A DNA stretch of 63,393 bases from DASPMP01 sp035758925 (GCA_035758925.1 DASTVV010000052.1:1-63393), one strand, 5' to 3'; positions 48,558 to 58,009 are shown, counted from the first letter of the stretch. Notes: a model not told the origin generated them from the letters alone. Numbers and translations: made by a program.

Positions 48558-49754
48558 CTACGGGACCACGATGGGAGCGGTCCAGCGGAAGGGTCCCCAC
48601 TCGAGAACGAGGGTGCCGCGACGCGCGTCCTGCGACTGCACCGAGATGGTGAAGGCCTCGACAGGCTGCGCCGTGCTCGCGATCTGCAGCGGCGCTTTCC
48701 CGATGTCGCGCGACGCGTCGTAGCTCGTTCCCCACTGACCAAATTGGTTGTTCACGATCAGATCGGCCCCCTTCTGGTGAGGTAACGTCCAGAGGGTGTA
48801 GGTGCCGGCAGGCATGCGGATGCCGGCAAGCGTGATTGGTGCTGTGGTACTGAACTGCGTCGCCGCGTTCGCGCCCGTGCGCCACACGCGATCGTACGCG
48901 ATGACGTCGCCCAGAAGCGTGCGCCCGCGCGCCAGTGGACGAGAGTAGTCGACCGTGAGCGCGGCCTTGCCGATGCTCGCGCGCATGGTGTCCCTGACAC
49001 TCAACTGGCGTACACCGGTGGACGCCTCGTGCGCGGTCCAGCGCGCGGCAACGCTGTCGACGTTGGGTGGCGTCGCGAGGCGCTCGACGTTCACCTGGTA
49101 TGTCGTCCGATGCCCGTTCCATCCCACGAGGCGGCCGTTGGAATCCAGCGTCGCCTCAGCGATTCCCGAAAGCCAATCGTGCGCGATCTCGAGCTTGCCG
49201 CCGCCGCGATCCCAGACGATGCCGCGGTGCAGCGGGAAGCGATCGAACTCGCGATCGATGTAGAACTGGCGCATCTGCACCGTGTCGTTGACCGGGACGT
49301 TCAGCCGCCGGCCGCGGGCGAGGGCCGCGTCGAGATACAGCTCGTAGAGGCTGTACATCTGCGGCACGTGGGCCATCGCCGTGCCGCCGCGGGTCGCGAA
49401 TGCCCAACGATAGTTGGTGGCGCCGTCGCGCTTGGTCATGATGACGGAGTCCGTGCCGACATCGGCGACCACCTTGCGGTCGCGCTGGTTGGCGGGCTCG
49501 CTCGGCGTGTAGACTTCCATCACCAGGCGACGGATCTCGCCCGCCGGGCCAAGCGTGACGACCGTGTGTCGCTTGCGAAGGATCGGAAAGCGGTCGACTT
49601 CGTCGCTGGTGAGCGTGTTGCCGTGGCGCGTCACGCTCTCGAGCGAAACGGTGTCGTTACCGAGTCGGGCGGCGAATCCGTAGCGCTCGCCCCCATCGCT
49701 CCGCGCGCATGCCGCGGCGGCAAGGAAGGCAACCAACAGAGTGAGTGGCTTCAC
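48558..49754 (-). CDS. DUF2911 lipoprotein
   Basis: 398 residues from GTG with GGAG six bases upstream. A lipobox follows a short signal (LLVAFLAAAAC). The N-terminal 250 residues are beta-rich and unassigned (YGFAARLGNDTVSLESVTRHGN). The C-terminal part is DUF2911: KAALTVDYSRPLARGRTLLGDVIAYDRVWRTGANAATQF, MPAGTYTLWTLPHQKGADLIVNNQFGQWGT. The domain is common in Gemmatimonadota and Bacteroidota outer-envelope proteins; the role is unknown. It converges on the preceding lipoprotein gene with a 31-bp gap. Confidence 0.88.
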   Translation of the reverse strand: MKPLTLLVAFLAAAACARSDGGERYGFAARLGNDTVSLESVTRHGNTLTSDEVDRFPILRKRHTVVTLGPAGEIRRLVMEVYTPSEPANQRDRKVVADVGTDSVIMTKRDGATNYRWAFATRGGTAMAHVPQMYSLYELYLDAALARGRRLNVPVNDTVQMRQFYIDREFDRFPLHRGIVWDRGGGKLEIAHDWLSGIAEATLDSNGRLVGWNGHRTTYQVNVERLATPPNVDSVAARWTAHEASTGVRQLSVRDTMRASIGKAALTVDYSRPLARGRTLLGDVIAYDRVWRTGANAATQFSTTAPITLAGIRMPAGTYTLWTLPHQKGADLIVNNQFGQWGTSYDASRDIGKAPLQIASTAQPVEAFTISVQSQDARRGTLVLEWGPFRWTAPIVVP

Positions 49755-49897
49755 TGCGGCTCCTCGATCTGTGGAGATTGGACTCGTGGCTGATGTTTGG
49801 ACACTTCCGGGGGCCAAAGGGTGGCCGACCCAATTAACGAGTTTGTAATCCCGAGATAATGGGCAAGCGCGTATTGGCGGGATAGTATGTCCTTCAC

Positions 49898-50164
49898 ATG
49901 CTCCGCATCGAGCCGAGCGCGTCCTCTCTGGTGCTCAGCCCCGGGTCCACGGTCAGCGCAGACGTCATCACGTCCGGAGAGGTGCACAACAGGATTCGGC
50001 TCGAGCTCGTGCAGGGCCCGCGCTCGGAACCGATGTTCGAGCAGCTGGGCGGCGTGAACGCCGTCAGCGCGTACGATCCGCGGGTCTTTCGCTACACGCC
50101 CACCGTGACCATGACACCGGAGCTATTGGCGCGCTTCGCGCCCGGACCGGCGACGCTGCGTTAA
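49898..50164 (+). CDS. Small protein with Ig-like sequence, possibly truncated
   Basis: 88 residues: MLRIEPSASSLVLSPGSTVSADVITSGEVHNRIRLELVQ, then FRYTPTVTMTPELLARFAPGPATLR. It reads like one beta-sandwich module of a longer secreted protein, but no signal peptide is present and the frame stops abruptly. A TAGTAT box at 49883-49888 sits 9 bp before the ATG and there is no ribosome site, so a leaderless start is possible. It may be a gene fragment. Confidence 0.45.
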   Translation: MLRIEPSASSLVLSPGSTVSADVITSGEVHNRIRLELVQGPRSEPMFEQLGGVNAVSAYDPRVFRYTPTVTMTPELLARFAPGPATLR

Positions 50165-50219
50165 CTGGCAGATCAGCGGTTCACCTTTGGCCGAGAAGTC
50201 CTGAATCGTTCCCCTGTCA

Positions 50220-50495
50220 TCACGTTGACGGACGCGAGGAACGATGTATCACGAAAAACAGCACCATCCGATACAGCAGGACTGCGGTGAAAACGCCAAC
50301 GAACAATCCGGCGACGATGGACTTGGATTCGAACCCCGTGAGCTCTCCCGACGCCAGCTGACACTTTCGAAGGGCGGCCTCCCAGTGGCCACCGGCACCA
50401 ACGCAACGACGCTGAGCTACGACCGTCGCCGTCCCAAACCCGGTGAGGGCCGAGAGGATGCCGATGAGGAGTACTATGATCGAGCGCCGATTCAT
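50220..50495 (-). CDS. Small membrane protein
   Basis: 91 residues from ATG at 50495. A signal/membrane helix (SIIVLLIGILSALTGFGTATVVA), a short loop with a Cys pair (RRCVGAGGHWEAALRKCQLASGE) that could form a disulfide, and a second helix (SIVAGLFVGVFTAVLLYRMVLFFVI). I do not recognise the family. An alternative frame over the same bases (50173-50571) looks non-coding by comparison. Confidence 0.6.
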   Translation of the reverse strand: MNRRSIIVLLIGILSALTGFGTATVVAQRRCVGAGGHWEAALRKCQLASGELTGFESKSIVAGLFVGVFTAVLLYRMVLFFVIHRSSRPST

Positions 50496-50693
50496 TGGCA
50501 GGCTTGGCCTCTGTGGAAAGCACACCGATCGTGCGAAGACTGCGACGTCGTGTGCTCAACCTTACGAACACATTAACGAAGCCTCGTCATGCCTAGGGTC
50601 GCCGACTCCTTGTCGCACGTCGGAGACATTGCAGTGACCGGGACGTTGCGAGCGTCTGACAGCTTGGCTGCCGCCTCAGACCTCCTCACCCTG

Positions 50694-50719
50694 ACCCCCA
50701 CCCCCCCCCCACCCCCCAA
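50694..50719. repeat. C-tract just upstream of the metallophosphoesterase start
   Basis: A 26-bp stretch is almost all C, broken only by A: runs of 5, then 10, then 6 C, ending 6 bp before the ATG at 50725. The complementary strand has four or more G-runs close together, matching a G-quadruplex pattern. Long homopolymers can also slip and shift promoter or leader spacing. There is no ribosome site between it and the ATG. Confidence 0.75.
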
Positions 50720-50724
50720 CCACC

Positions 50725-51846
50725 ATGCAGCGCAGCATCGCAGGTCTCTTGACCGCCGTGGGCCTGGGCGTCCTCGGCACCGGCTGCTCGACGGACACCC
50801 GTACGCCCACAACATTGATCGCGGCAGCCGACCAGCGCCAGGCAAGCGACCGTGACGACGGCGACGACAATGACAATGGCCCGACGACGTACGCCGTGAT
50901 CGGCGACGTGCCGTATGAGCCCAGGTCGCCTCAGTCTGCCTTGTCCCTGATGCCGACGCTCATCGGCTCGATCAACCAGGATCCCGACGTGCGGCGCGCC
51001 ATTCACATCGGCGACATCAAGTCCGGAACGACGCGCTGCTCCGACGACTGGTTCAACAAGATTGCCGCGAGCTTCGCCACGTTCGCCGATCCGATGATCT
51101 ACGCGATCGGCGACAATGAATGGACCGACTGCCATCGCGCCAACAACGGTGGCTACAATCCCCTCAATCGCCTCGCGACGCTTCGGGACATCTTCTTCGC
51201 GAATCCAGGCCTCACGCTTGGCATGCAGCAGAAGCGGGTGAAGGCACAGGACGGCTATCCGGAGAATGCATCATGGATGGCATCGCGCGTCGTCTTTTCG
51301 TCGTTCCACATCCTTGGATCGAACAATGGGCGTGCGCAGTGGTTCACGGACCGCCGCGACACGGTGTCGCTGAGCCCTCTGACCACGGTCCCCAAACCGG
51401 AAACGGCGGCAGAAGGGGCTTCGCGCGAAGCAGAGTACGCGGCACGCAACGCGGCCAACATTGCCTGGCTCGAGAACACGTTTGCCAGAGCCGACGATGA
51501 GCACGCGAAGGGCGTCGTGCTGTTCATACAGGCCGACCTCTGGCACCCCGATGATCGTGCCGCCGGCGCCGTGTTCACGGCCCACCAGCAATGGGTGGAG
51601 CGGCTCGCGCAACTGGCCCGGCAGTTCGGCAACCCGGTGCTGATCGTCTGCGGCGACAGCCACGAGTTCCGCGTGGATGTCGGTGTGCCGTGGTTCACCC
51701 TCTACGGCCTGACGCCGGTGCCGAACATCACGCAGCTCACCGTGGACCGCAGCATCGAGGCAGACATCGACTGGTTGAAGCTGCGCATCGACCCGAAGTC
51801 GCCAGCCGTGTTCAGCTGGGAACAGGTCTTCGTGCCGGTGCCGTAG
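50725..51846 (+). CDS. Metallophosphoesterase-like lipoprotein
   Basis: 373 residues with lipobox (LGTGCSTD) and an acidic linker (DRDDGDDNDNG). The calcineurin-like fold is suggested by YAVIGDVPYEP, IHIGDIKSGTTRCSDDWF, IYAIGDNEWTDCHRANNGGYNPLNRL, VLFIQADLW and a final VLIVCGDSHEFRVD. Classic GDxH, GNHD/E and GHxH motifs are altered (GDVPY, GDNE, GDSH), as in a divergent subgroup. Substrate unknown, probably a periplasmic or surface phosphoesterase. A strong terminator follows 26 bp after the stop; a C-tract precedes the start. Confidence 0.8.
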   Translation: MQRSIAGLLTAVGLGVLGTGCSTDTRTPTTLIAAADQRQASDRDDGDDNDNGPTTYAVIGDVPYEPRSPQSALSLMPTLIGSINQDPDVRRAIHIGDIKSGTTRCSDDWFNKIAASFATFADPMIYAIGDNEWTDCHRANNGGYNPLNRLATLRDIFFANPGLTLGMQQKRVKAQDGYPENASWMASRVVFSSFHILGSNNGRAQWFTDRRDTVSLSPLTTVPKPETAAEGASREAEYAARNAANIAWLENTFARADDEHAKGVVLFIQADLWHPDDRAAGAVFTAHQQWVERLAQLARQFGNPVLIVCGDSHEFRVDVGVPWFTLYGLTPVPNITQLTVDRSIEADIDWLKLRIDPKSPAVFSWEQVFVPVP

Positions 51847-51872
51847 TCTCCTGCGACGACTGATCGCATCAG

Positions 51873-51902
51873 CAAACGGGGCCCTCACGAGGGCCCCGTT
51901 TG
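51873..51902. terminator. Bidirectional intrinsic terminator
   Basis: CAAACGGGGCCCTC (51873-51886) and GAGGGCCCCGTTTG (51889-51902) form a perfect 14-bp stem with a 2-nt AC turn, A-rich on one flank and T-rich on the other inside the stem ends. It lies between the convergent metallophosphoesterase (stop 51846) and NmrA gene (stop 51924) and can serve both. Confidence 0.85.
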
Positions 51903-51923
51903 ACTATTCGCGCGTCACGTTCT

Positions 51924-52823
51924 TCAATGTGATGCGCCGGCATATTCAGCTGCCCTGGAGCCTGCGCTCCAGTTCTGCTGGGCTGCCCATGTCCGAAACC
52001 GCGTCGGCGTGATGCCGTACTCCGCGGACGTCTTCTCGATATCGACATCGTAGCCGACATTGTCGAACCATTCGAAGTTCTTGGCGATGTCCTCGCTGAA
52101 TGCGCGGACCTGCTCGATGGGCATCTGCCGGAACTGCACGCGGTGACCGGTCACGTCGCTCAGGATCCCGGCCATTTCGGGTCCGGTGAGCTCGTCGCCC
52201 GCGATGTCGATCGCGCGTCCATTCAACTCGGTGGCGCTCTCGAATGCCAACAACCCGTACGCGCCGATGTCGCGAACGGCGATGGATTGGAGCTTCGTGT
52301 CGGGCCGAACGGCAAGGGCGTAGACACCGTTCTGAATTCCGGTCAGCGTGTCGGGAACCAGCAAGTTCTCCATGAACATGACTGGCCGAATGATGACGTA
52401 CGACGGAAATTCGAGCGATCGGACCGTCTCCTCGATGCGCCACTTGCTTTCGAAATGGGGAATGCCGGTTCGACGGTGCGCGGACGCGACCGACTGGTAG
52501 ACGAGGTGCTGGATGCCCATCTCTTTCGCCACACGAGCGAAGCGCTTTCCCGCCTCCTCCTCGTGTGCGACCCCCCCTTCCCAGGAGTTTTGCAGCGAGA
52601 GCGCGCCCCAGGCGTTGTCGAGCGCCGAGCGAAGCGACGCTTCGTCGTCCAGGTCTGCCGCGACGACCTCCGCGCCGAGCTCGCGCAGTTGCCGCGCTGG
52701 CTCGTCCTGCGGTTTGCGCGTCATGGCCCGCACGCTCCAGCCGCGGTCAAGCAAGGCGCGTGCGATCGCTCCGCCCTGCTTGCCGGTCGAACCGCTCACG
52801 AGAACCACCCTGTCCGTTGGCAT
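51924..52823 (-). CDS. NmrA-like NAD(P)-binding protein
   Basis: 299 residues. Atypical short-chain dehydrogenase fold with N-terminal VVLVSGSTGKQGGAIARALLDRGWSVRAMTR (dinucleotide-binding GxxGxxG), VVAADLDDEASLRSAL, HLVYQSVASAHRRTGIPHFESKW and VIIRPVMFMENLL. NmrA-like proteins sense NADP or act as reductases on unknown substrates; the catalytic Tyr-Lys pair of true SDRs is absent. ATG at 52823. Upstream on the same strand is the HdeD-like gene, 80 bp away. Confidence 0.9.
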   Translation of the reverse strand: MPTDRVVLVSGSTGKQGGAIARALLDRGWSVRAMTRKPQDEPARQLRELGAEVVAADLDDEASLRSALDNAWGALSLQNSWEGGVAHEEEAGKRFARVAKEMGIQHLVYQSVASAHRRTGIPHFESKWRIEETVRSLEFPSYVIIRPVMFMENLLVPDTLTGIQNGVYALAVRPDTKLQSIAVRDIGAYGLLAFESATELNGRAIDIAGDELTGPEMAGILSDVTGHRVQFRQMPIEQVRAFSEDIAKNFEWFDNVGYDVDIEKTSAEYGITPTRFRTWAAQQNWSAGSRAAEYAGASH

Positions 52824-52903
52824 GTCTGCCTCGTTTTTGGAGGGTGGTTCTCGGGCCGCAATTCTCGCGCCTGCCAGCGGCCCTCGTGAGCTTATGACAC
52901 GAC

Positions 52904-53539
52904 CTAGACGCGCTTCGGGCCCTCGAACACGTCCTTCGCGCGGTTCTCCAGCGACCGCATCTTTCCGGCGGCGACGAGCATCGTGATGCCCGCGACGAGC
53001 GCGAACGTCGCGATGATCGCGAGCAGTGCTCCAATCGTCGCGCCCGGATAGATCACCGCCACCACGCCCGCGAGCACCGCCAGAACGCCGAAGGCCATCG
53101 TCCATCCCCAGCGGAGGCCCAACTTGCGTTCACGCGTTGCCGCGTAGATCGCGGCGGCTCCGATCGAAACGAGCCACACGGTCGTCCAGACAACTGCGTA
53201 CGCCAGCGACAGGGCCGGGTAGTAGTACAGCGCAAATCCGCCGAAGGCGACGCCAACGATGCCGGCGAGCAGCAAGGCCCACCAGTGCGGCGCGATGGGC
53301 TTCAGCCTGAATGCATACGAGATCAGCACTGCGCCATCGATGAGCGCCCATATGGCGATGACGAGCGCAAACGCGGCCACGGATGCGCCCGGTCTCGCAA
53401 TGATGAGGACTCCCATGACGATGGCCAGAATCCCGCGGAGCACGAGCGACCGACGAGTCTGCTGCGCGAGCTTCGTGACGTTGTCAGGCTCAGGAACGAG
53501 CTGCGGGCCTCTCGAGTACACCGGTCCGGTGTCAGGCAT
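52904..53539 (-). CDS. HdeD-like (DUF308) membrane protein
   Basis: 211 residues with six membrane segments in three DUF308 hairpins: SLVLRGILAIVMGVLIIARPGASVAAFALVIAIWALIDGAVLISYAF, WWALLLAGIVGVAFGGFALYYYPALSL and WTMAFGVLAVLAGVVAVIYPGATIGALLAIIATFALVAGITMLVAA. The pattern GxxAIxxGxxxxxxPG repeats three times. HdeD of E. coli is linked to acid resistance; the molecular role is unknown. ATG at 53539 is used. The 234 bp to the LVIVD gene stop (53540-53773) show no gene. Confidence 0.9.
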   Translation of the reverse strand: MPDTGPVYSRGPQLVPEPDNVTKLAQQTRRSLVLRGILAIVMGVLIIARPGASVAAFALVIAIWALIDGAVLISYAFRLKPIAPHWWALLLAGIVGVAFGGFALYYYPALSLAYAVVWTTVWLVSIGAAAIYAATRERKLGLRWGWTMAFGVLAVLAGVVAVIYPGATIGALLAIIATFALVAGITMLVAAGKMRSLENRAKDVFEGPKRV

Positions 53540-53773
53540 TGCGGACACAGAATGAGCTCCACTGTAGATGCTGCCCACCAGTGCATCCGCCGCACCTGCC
53601 GGTATTGTCAATTGGACCTACCAGCGAGCTGGCCGAGCGGTGCGCGCACCTTGCGCCACTCGCGGTCGCGGCGCGCGAGCGTAGGGATAATGGATTCGCG
53701 CTCGCAGCAGCCTGCTTTCGCGCTCCGCGCGTGCGCGAGCTTCAGGTTCGCTCGCGCACGCGGGGGCCTTGAG

Positions 53774-55762
53774 CTACGGCACGACCGGGTGCGCGATACC
53801 TCTCAGCGCCTGCTGCACCTTGTCGATGCGACTCGCGTCACACGAGCCGCGCTTGTCGTTCTCCAGCTGCGCGATGACCGCGGTCAGCGTCGTTGCCCGC
53901 TGCGCGGCCGGCGCCGCTTCCGCGCTGGTGAGTGACGCACGAGTGGCGGCGAGACGATCGGCCGGCAGGCACTTCTTGCGCTCCAGCTGATCGAGATACG
54001 CGCGCGCCAGCGCGAACGACGGCGGCCACGCCAGCTGCGGCTGACCCTGCGCGTTGAAGTAGTTCATCTTCACCGTCTTCGCAGCGTCGATCTCATTCTG
54101 CGTGAGATACTGCGAGGGGATCAGCTCCATCGCGTCCAGCCCGCGCGCGATCTCGGAGCTCACGATGCCGCCGTTGTACCAGTAGGCGGACCAGGAGCCA
54201 CCCATCGTGAAGCGCGTCGCGTCCAGAGGGCCGCGGTCCTGGTAGGAGATCTCCACCGGGTGTCTGGCATCCGTGAAATCAAAGACCGAGACGCCACCCT
54301 GATACCACGCCTGCGCCATGATGTCCCGCCCCGGCACCGGCACGAGCGAGCCGTTGTGCGCCACGCAGTTCTCGACGCTCGTCTGCGGCGCCGGCAACTT
54401 GTAGTAGCTGCGGAACTCCATCTTGCCGTTCACGATCTCGAAGATCGCGTCCGCGCCCCATTCTTTGGGGTCCGACGCGCGACACTTCGGCGCGCCGCCG
54501 CCACCCCACTCGTCGGAGAACAGGATCTTGGTGCCATCATTGTTGAACGTTGCCGAGTGCCAGTACGCGAAGTTCGAGTCGGCGACCGCGTCGATGCGTT
54601 TCGGGTTCACCGGGTCGCGAATGTCGATCAACAGGCCGTGTCCCTCGCAGGCGCCGCCGGCGATGCCGAGTGAGGGATAGACGGTGATGTCGTGGCACTG
54701 GCTGAAACGCGAGATCGGCGACACGCCCGGCACCGGCGGTGCGCCGCTGATGCCAAAGGCTTCGTTGATCTTGGTCTGCAGATTCGCCCGCAGCGCGGCG
54801 CTGTCAGCGGCCGTCGGCGCCCCACTCCCTCCGCGCGCCGCAACTACACCTTCGAGCAGGTAGGCGACGAAGCGGTTCGAGATCGCCAGGTCCACACCGC
54901 TGTTGGGATACTTGCCGACGAAGCCGCCCACTTTGCGCGCGGAGTCCGCCTCGAGCTTGTTGGCGATGCTGTCCTGCACGGTCTCGCCGTGTTCGCCCGG
55001 CGCCTTGAGACCCGCGAAGATGTTCGCGCGATTCACGACGGCCGCGGCCGACGGGTTGGCGAGCGGGACGTTGATGATCTCCACGCGCCAGAGCGCGGTC
55101 TGCGCGCTGGAGTCCGGATCGGTGGTCGTGCACCCGGCGAGCTCGCGCGGCGACCGGGGAGTGGACGAGCCAGAGACGTAGATGTACACGTTGTCGCGGT
55201 CGCGCGGATCCTCGACCAGCGTGTGCGTGTGCGAGCCCCGGCAGGTCTGGACGTTCGTGACGAGGCGCGGGTTGCGGATATCGGTGATGTCGAAGATGCG
55301 GACACCGCGCATGCGCCGCGTGTCCACGGTGTCGAGCGTCATCTGCTTGCAGTCCAGCGTGCTGTTGTTCGACTCGACCGACACGAACAACAGATTGCGG
55401 TACACGGAGACGTCGTTCTGCGACGCGGGGCACGGGATGGTCGCGACCAGTTGCGGGTGCGCGCGATCGGACACGTCCCAAATGACCGGGCCGGCGAAGT
55501 TGCCCTGAATGGCGTAGTTGCCAAGGAAGGCGAGATCCGAGTTCATCGACTGCTCGAACCCCTTGGGCGACGGCGCGGCGGCCTGCATGCGGGCGCCGAA
55601 GAGTGCTTCGGCGGCATCGGTGCGGCCGGCTTTGAGCCCGACGCGCGGATCGGATTTGGGGGCAGGTGCGCTGGAAGTCGTCGCGCTGGCGCAGGCGAAG
55701 GTCGTGGCCAGCAGGCAGGCGCCGATGACACGTGCCGCGATGGTTGCAGATGTGCTAGTCAT
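53774..55762 (-). CDS. LVIVD-repeat beta-propeller lipoprotein
   Basis: 662 residues with a lipobox (ATTFACAS). Repeats of the LVIVD type are visible: GPVIWDVSDRAHPQLVATIP, GVRIFDITDIRNPRLVTNV, GLLIDIRDPVNPKRIDAV and GVSVFDFTDARHPVEISYQ, each with an IxDxxDxxNP core, giving a propeller. Cys residues (TIPCPASQNDVSVY, DCKQ, GGACEGHG, ENCVAHNG) may form disulfides. The C-terminal helical tail (LARAYLDQLERKKCLPADRLAATRASLTSAEAAPAAQRATTL) is separate. It is likely on the outer membrane or periplasmic face; ligand and function are unknown. Long for its family. Confidence 0.85.
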   Translation of the reverse strand: MTSTSATIAARVIGACLLATTFACASATTSSAPAPKSDPRVGLKAGRTDAAEALFGARMQAAAPSPKGFEQSMNSDLAFLGNYAIQGNFAGPVIWDVSDRAHPQLVATIPCPASQNDVSVYRNLLFVSVESNNSTLDCKQMTLDTVDTRRMRGVRIFDITDIRNPRLVTNVQTCRGSHTHTLVEDPRDRDNVYIYVSGSSTPRSPRELAGCTTTDPDSSAQTALWRVEIINVPLANPSAAAVVNRANIFAGLKAPGEHGETVQDSIANKLEADSARKVGGFVGKYPNSGVDLAISNRFVAYLLEGVVAARGGSGAPTAADSAALRANLQTKINEAFGISGAPPVPGVSPISRFSQCHDITVYPSLGIAGGACEGHGLLIDIRDPVNPKRIDAVADSNFAYWHSATFNNDGTKILFSDEWGGGGAPKCRASDPKEWGADAIFEIVNGKMEFRSYYKLPAPQTSVENCVAHNGSLVPVPGRDIMAQAWYQGGVSVFDFTDARHPVEISYQDRGPLDATRFTMGGSWSAYWYNGGIVSSEIARGLDAMELIPSQYLTQNEIDAAKTVKMNYFNAQGQPQLAWPPSFALARAYLDQLERKKCLPADRLAATRASLTSAEAAPAAQRATTLTAVIAQLENDKRGSCDASRIDKVQQALRGIAHPVVP

Positions 55763-55886
55763 ATCGGAAGATACTGCGGTGGCGGTCTCGATGTGTCCAG
55801 TCTGCGGCGCCCGCGGAGACATGAACGTCAGCTTACTGGCAGGCCGCGGCGGAAATCGAGATGCTCGTCCCGGACAACGTCAGGGA

Positions 55887-56245
55887 TCATCGCGCACGGA
55901 GGCCAATTTCGCGGAGCGCGCCAAGCGCCAACGCGCGGTCCGCGATCACGCCGTCGTTGTGGTCGGCAGCCAGCGTTATCAATCGCGCGCCGCGTGCCGC
56001 TGCCGCCAGTGCTTCGCCGTGCGAGAACGGGGACGTCCGTATCCTCTCGCCCGTGAAAGACAATCCAGGGCATTGCGAGTGCCCGGGCGCGCTGGAGATT
56101 GTTGAACTGATTCCGCATCCCGTAGCGCACTGGCACCCACGGATAGCGCGCGGCGCCGACGTCCGGCAGTGACGTGAACCCACCCTCCGTCACGAGCGCG
56201 AGGGCCGGATGGTAGCGGCCAGGTACGTCACGCAAATGCCGCCAC
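55887..56245 (-). pseudogene. C-terminal remnant of an alpha/beta-hydrolase, frameshifted
   Basis: Directly after the histidine kinase stop one frame reads LALVTEGGFTSLPDVGAARYPWVPVRYGMRNQFNN then ALAMPWIVFHGREDTDVP, the second half of an FrsA/BEM46-like hydrolase with the catalytic Asp. An extra base in the G run at 56029-56032 shifts the frame, which resumes as FSHGEALAAAARGARLITLAADHNDGV with the catalytic His. The nucleophile half is missing, so the gene is dead whether or not the homopolymer indel is real. The rest of 55763-55886 shows nothing. Confidence 0.75.
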
Positions 56246-58009
56246 TCAGCGGTCAGCCGTCTTGGGCGCGCGCGACCTTCGCCGCCTTGGCGATGGGCGC
56301 ACTGCTCCGCGCTCTCCGCGCTCTGGCTGTCTTGCCTGCGGAAGCCACAGCGTGAATGTCGACCCGCGGCCGGATTCGCTCTCGAGCGTGACGTCGCCAC
56401 CCAGCAGACGTGCGATGCGGCGGCTGATGGCAAGGCCCACCCCGCTGCTCCGAGGCGCACGGTGCTCCTGGCTCGCGAACTCCTGGAATACCCGTTCGCG
56501 CCTCTCTACCGGGATGCCAGGGCCCGTGTCGGTCACGCTCGCCGCGACCCAAGCACCAGGACCGGGTGCCGGGCCTCTGCCCTTCGTTTCGACGGTGACC
56601 GTGATCGAGCCCTTCCTGCCGTACTTCACGGCGTTGGAGATGAGGTTGTGCAGCACTTGTCGCACACGCCTGGAGTCGGTCTCGATGAACAGCTCTTCGG
56701 GCGCGTCCACGTTCAGCGCGAATCCAGCTTCACTCGCCTGCGCATGGAAGTCCTCGGCGGCTTCGTGCGCGACCGCGGTGAGGTCCGTTCGCGCGAGCTC
56801 GAGCGCAACCTGCCCAGACTCGGCGCGGGCCAGCTCGAGCAGGTCCTGGATCATGTCCAGCGAGGTGTGGAGTGAGCGGCGGATCCGTTGAATTCCATCC
56901 AGTTGCCGCTCCGACAATTCACCAAAGGCTCCCTCGGCGAGCACCTGCGCGTAGCCGTCCGCGGCCCCCAGTGGATTCTTCACGTCGTGCGAAAAACCGC
57001 GCATCAGCAGCGCGCGACTCTCGGTCACGCGTTCGAGCTCCTCGCGCCGCCGCTGAGACTCGCGATACAGCGTGGCGTTGTCCACCGCCAGCGCGGCACG
57101 GGCCGCCAGGTTGTTGGCCAGCTCGAGGTCGCTCTCGTCGTAGTCGTGATCTGACACGACCAGGCTGATCGAACCCAGCACGCGGCCGCGGGCGCGCAGC
57201 GGTGTGACGATCACGGATCGCGTACCGAGCTGGTTGGCGAGCCGAGCGAGGTCCTCGTTGCCGATGAGTCGCGCCAGCTCGTCCTTCGAGAGATTGCGGA
57301 CGAGCACGGGTTCCCCCGTATCGAGCACTTTTCTGACGACGTCCGAGAGCTGATCCAACCTCCCCGTGCGCTCACGCGCGAGCGCTTCCTTCTCTGGGTC
57401 GCGGTGTGTGAGGACGATGCGTTCCACGTTGCCGCGGGCATCCAGCACGTTGACCATGCAATAATCCGCCACGGCGGGGACCGCCAGACGCGCGACCGCG
57501 CTCAGTGTGCGCTCATAGTCGAGCGACGAGGCCAGTACGCTGCTGGCTTCGGTCAGGAATCGCAGCGCCTCAGCCGCGCGCTTCGCGACGGTGATGTCCT
57601 CACAGACGATCAGAACGGCGAGCTTGCCGGAGTCGTCCTGTCGCACCGCACGCGCCAGCTCCTGAACCCAGATGACACTTCCGTCCTTGCGAACTTTGCG
57701 GAACTCCCACTGGCAGACCTGCCCCGGTGTGCGGATGCACTCGGCCAGATGGGCGCGGACTTTCTCATGGTCGGCCGGGTGGATGACGACCAGGACCGAC
57801 CGACCGTTCAGCTCCCCGACCGTGTAGCCGAGGTACTCGGCGCCGTAGCGATTGACCGACTGGATCGTGCCGGCTTCGTCCACGATGAAGTACATCGTGG
57901 GGTTGTTCTCATAGAGGAACCTGAGGCGTTCCTCGCTCTCGCGCAGCGCTCGCTCGGTCGCGCGCTCATGTGCGGCGGGGTCCACAATGGATCGGCGTGC
58001 ACCCCACAT
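56246..58009 (-). CDS. PAS-GAF sensor histidine kinase
   Basis: 587 residues, no membrane helix, so cytosolic. PAS about 25-145 (RFLYENNPTMYFIVDEAGTIQSVNRYGAEYLGY, QWEFRKVRKDGSVIWVQELARA), GAF about 150-320, HisKA with GFSHDVKNPLGAADGYAQVL, and HATPase with N-box VLHNLISNAVKYG, G1 DTGPGIP, F-box FQEF, G2 SSGVGLAIS. A basic tail ends the protein. In the HisKA box the usual E after H is D. There is no partner regulator nearby. It is divergent from the YejM-like gene (198-bp gap). The ATG at 58009 has no clear ribosome site. Confidence 0.9.
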   Translation of the reverse strand: MWGARRSIVDPAAHERATERALRESEERLRFLYENNPTMYFIVDEAGTIQSVNRYGAEYLGYTVGELNGRSVLVVIHPADHEKVRAHLAECIRTPGQVCQWEFRKVRKDGSVIWVQELARAVRQDDSGKLAVLIVCEDITVAKRAAEALRFLTEASSVLASSLDYERTLSAVARLAVPAVADYCMVNVLDARGNVERIVLTHRDPEKEALARERTGRLDQLSDVVRKVLDTGEPVLVRNLSKDELARLIGNEDLARLANQLGTRSVIVTPLRARGRVLGSISLVVSDHDYDESDLELANNLAARAALAVDNATLYRESQRRREELERVTESRALLMRGFSHDVKNPLGAADGYAQVLAEGAFGELSERQLDGIQRIRRSLHTSLDMIQDLLELARAESGQVALELARTDLTAVAHEAAEDFHAQASEAGFALNVDAPEELFIETDSRRVRQVLHNLISNAVKYGRKGSITVTVETKGRGPAPGPGAWVAASVTDTGPGIPVERRERVFQEFASQEHRAPRSSGVGLAISRRIARLLGGDVTLESESGRGSTFTLWLPQARQPERGERGAVRPSPRRRRSRAPKTADR

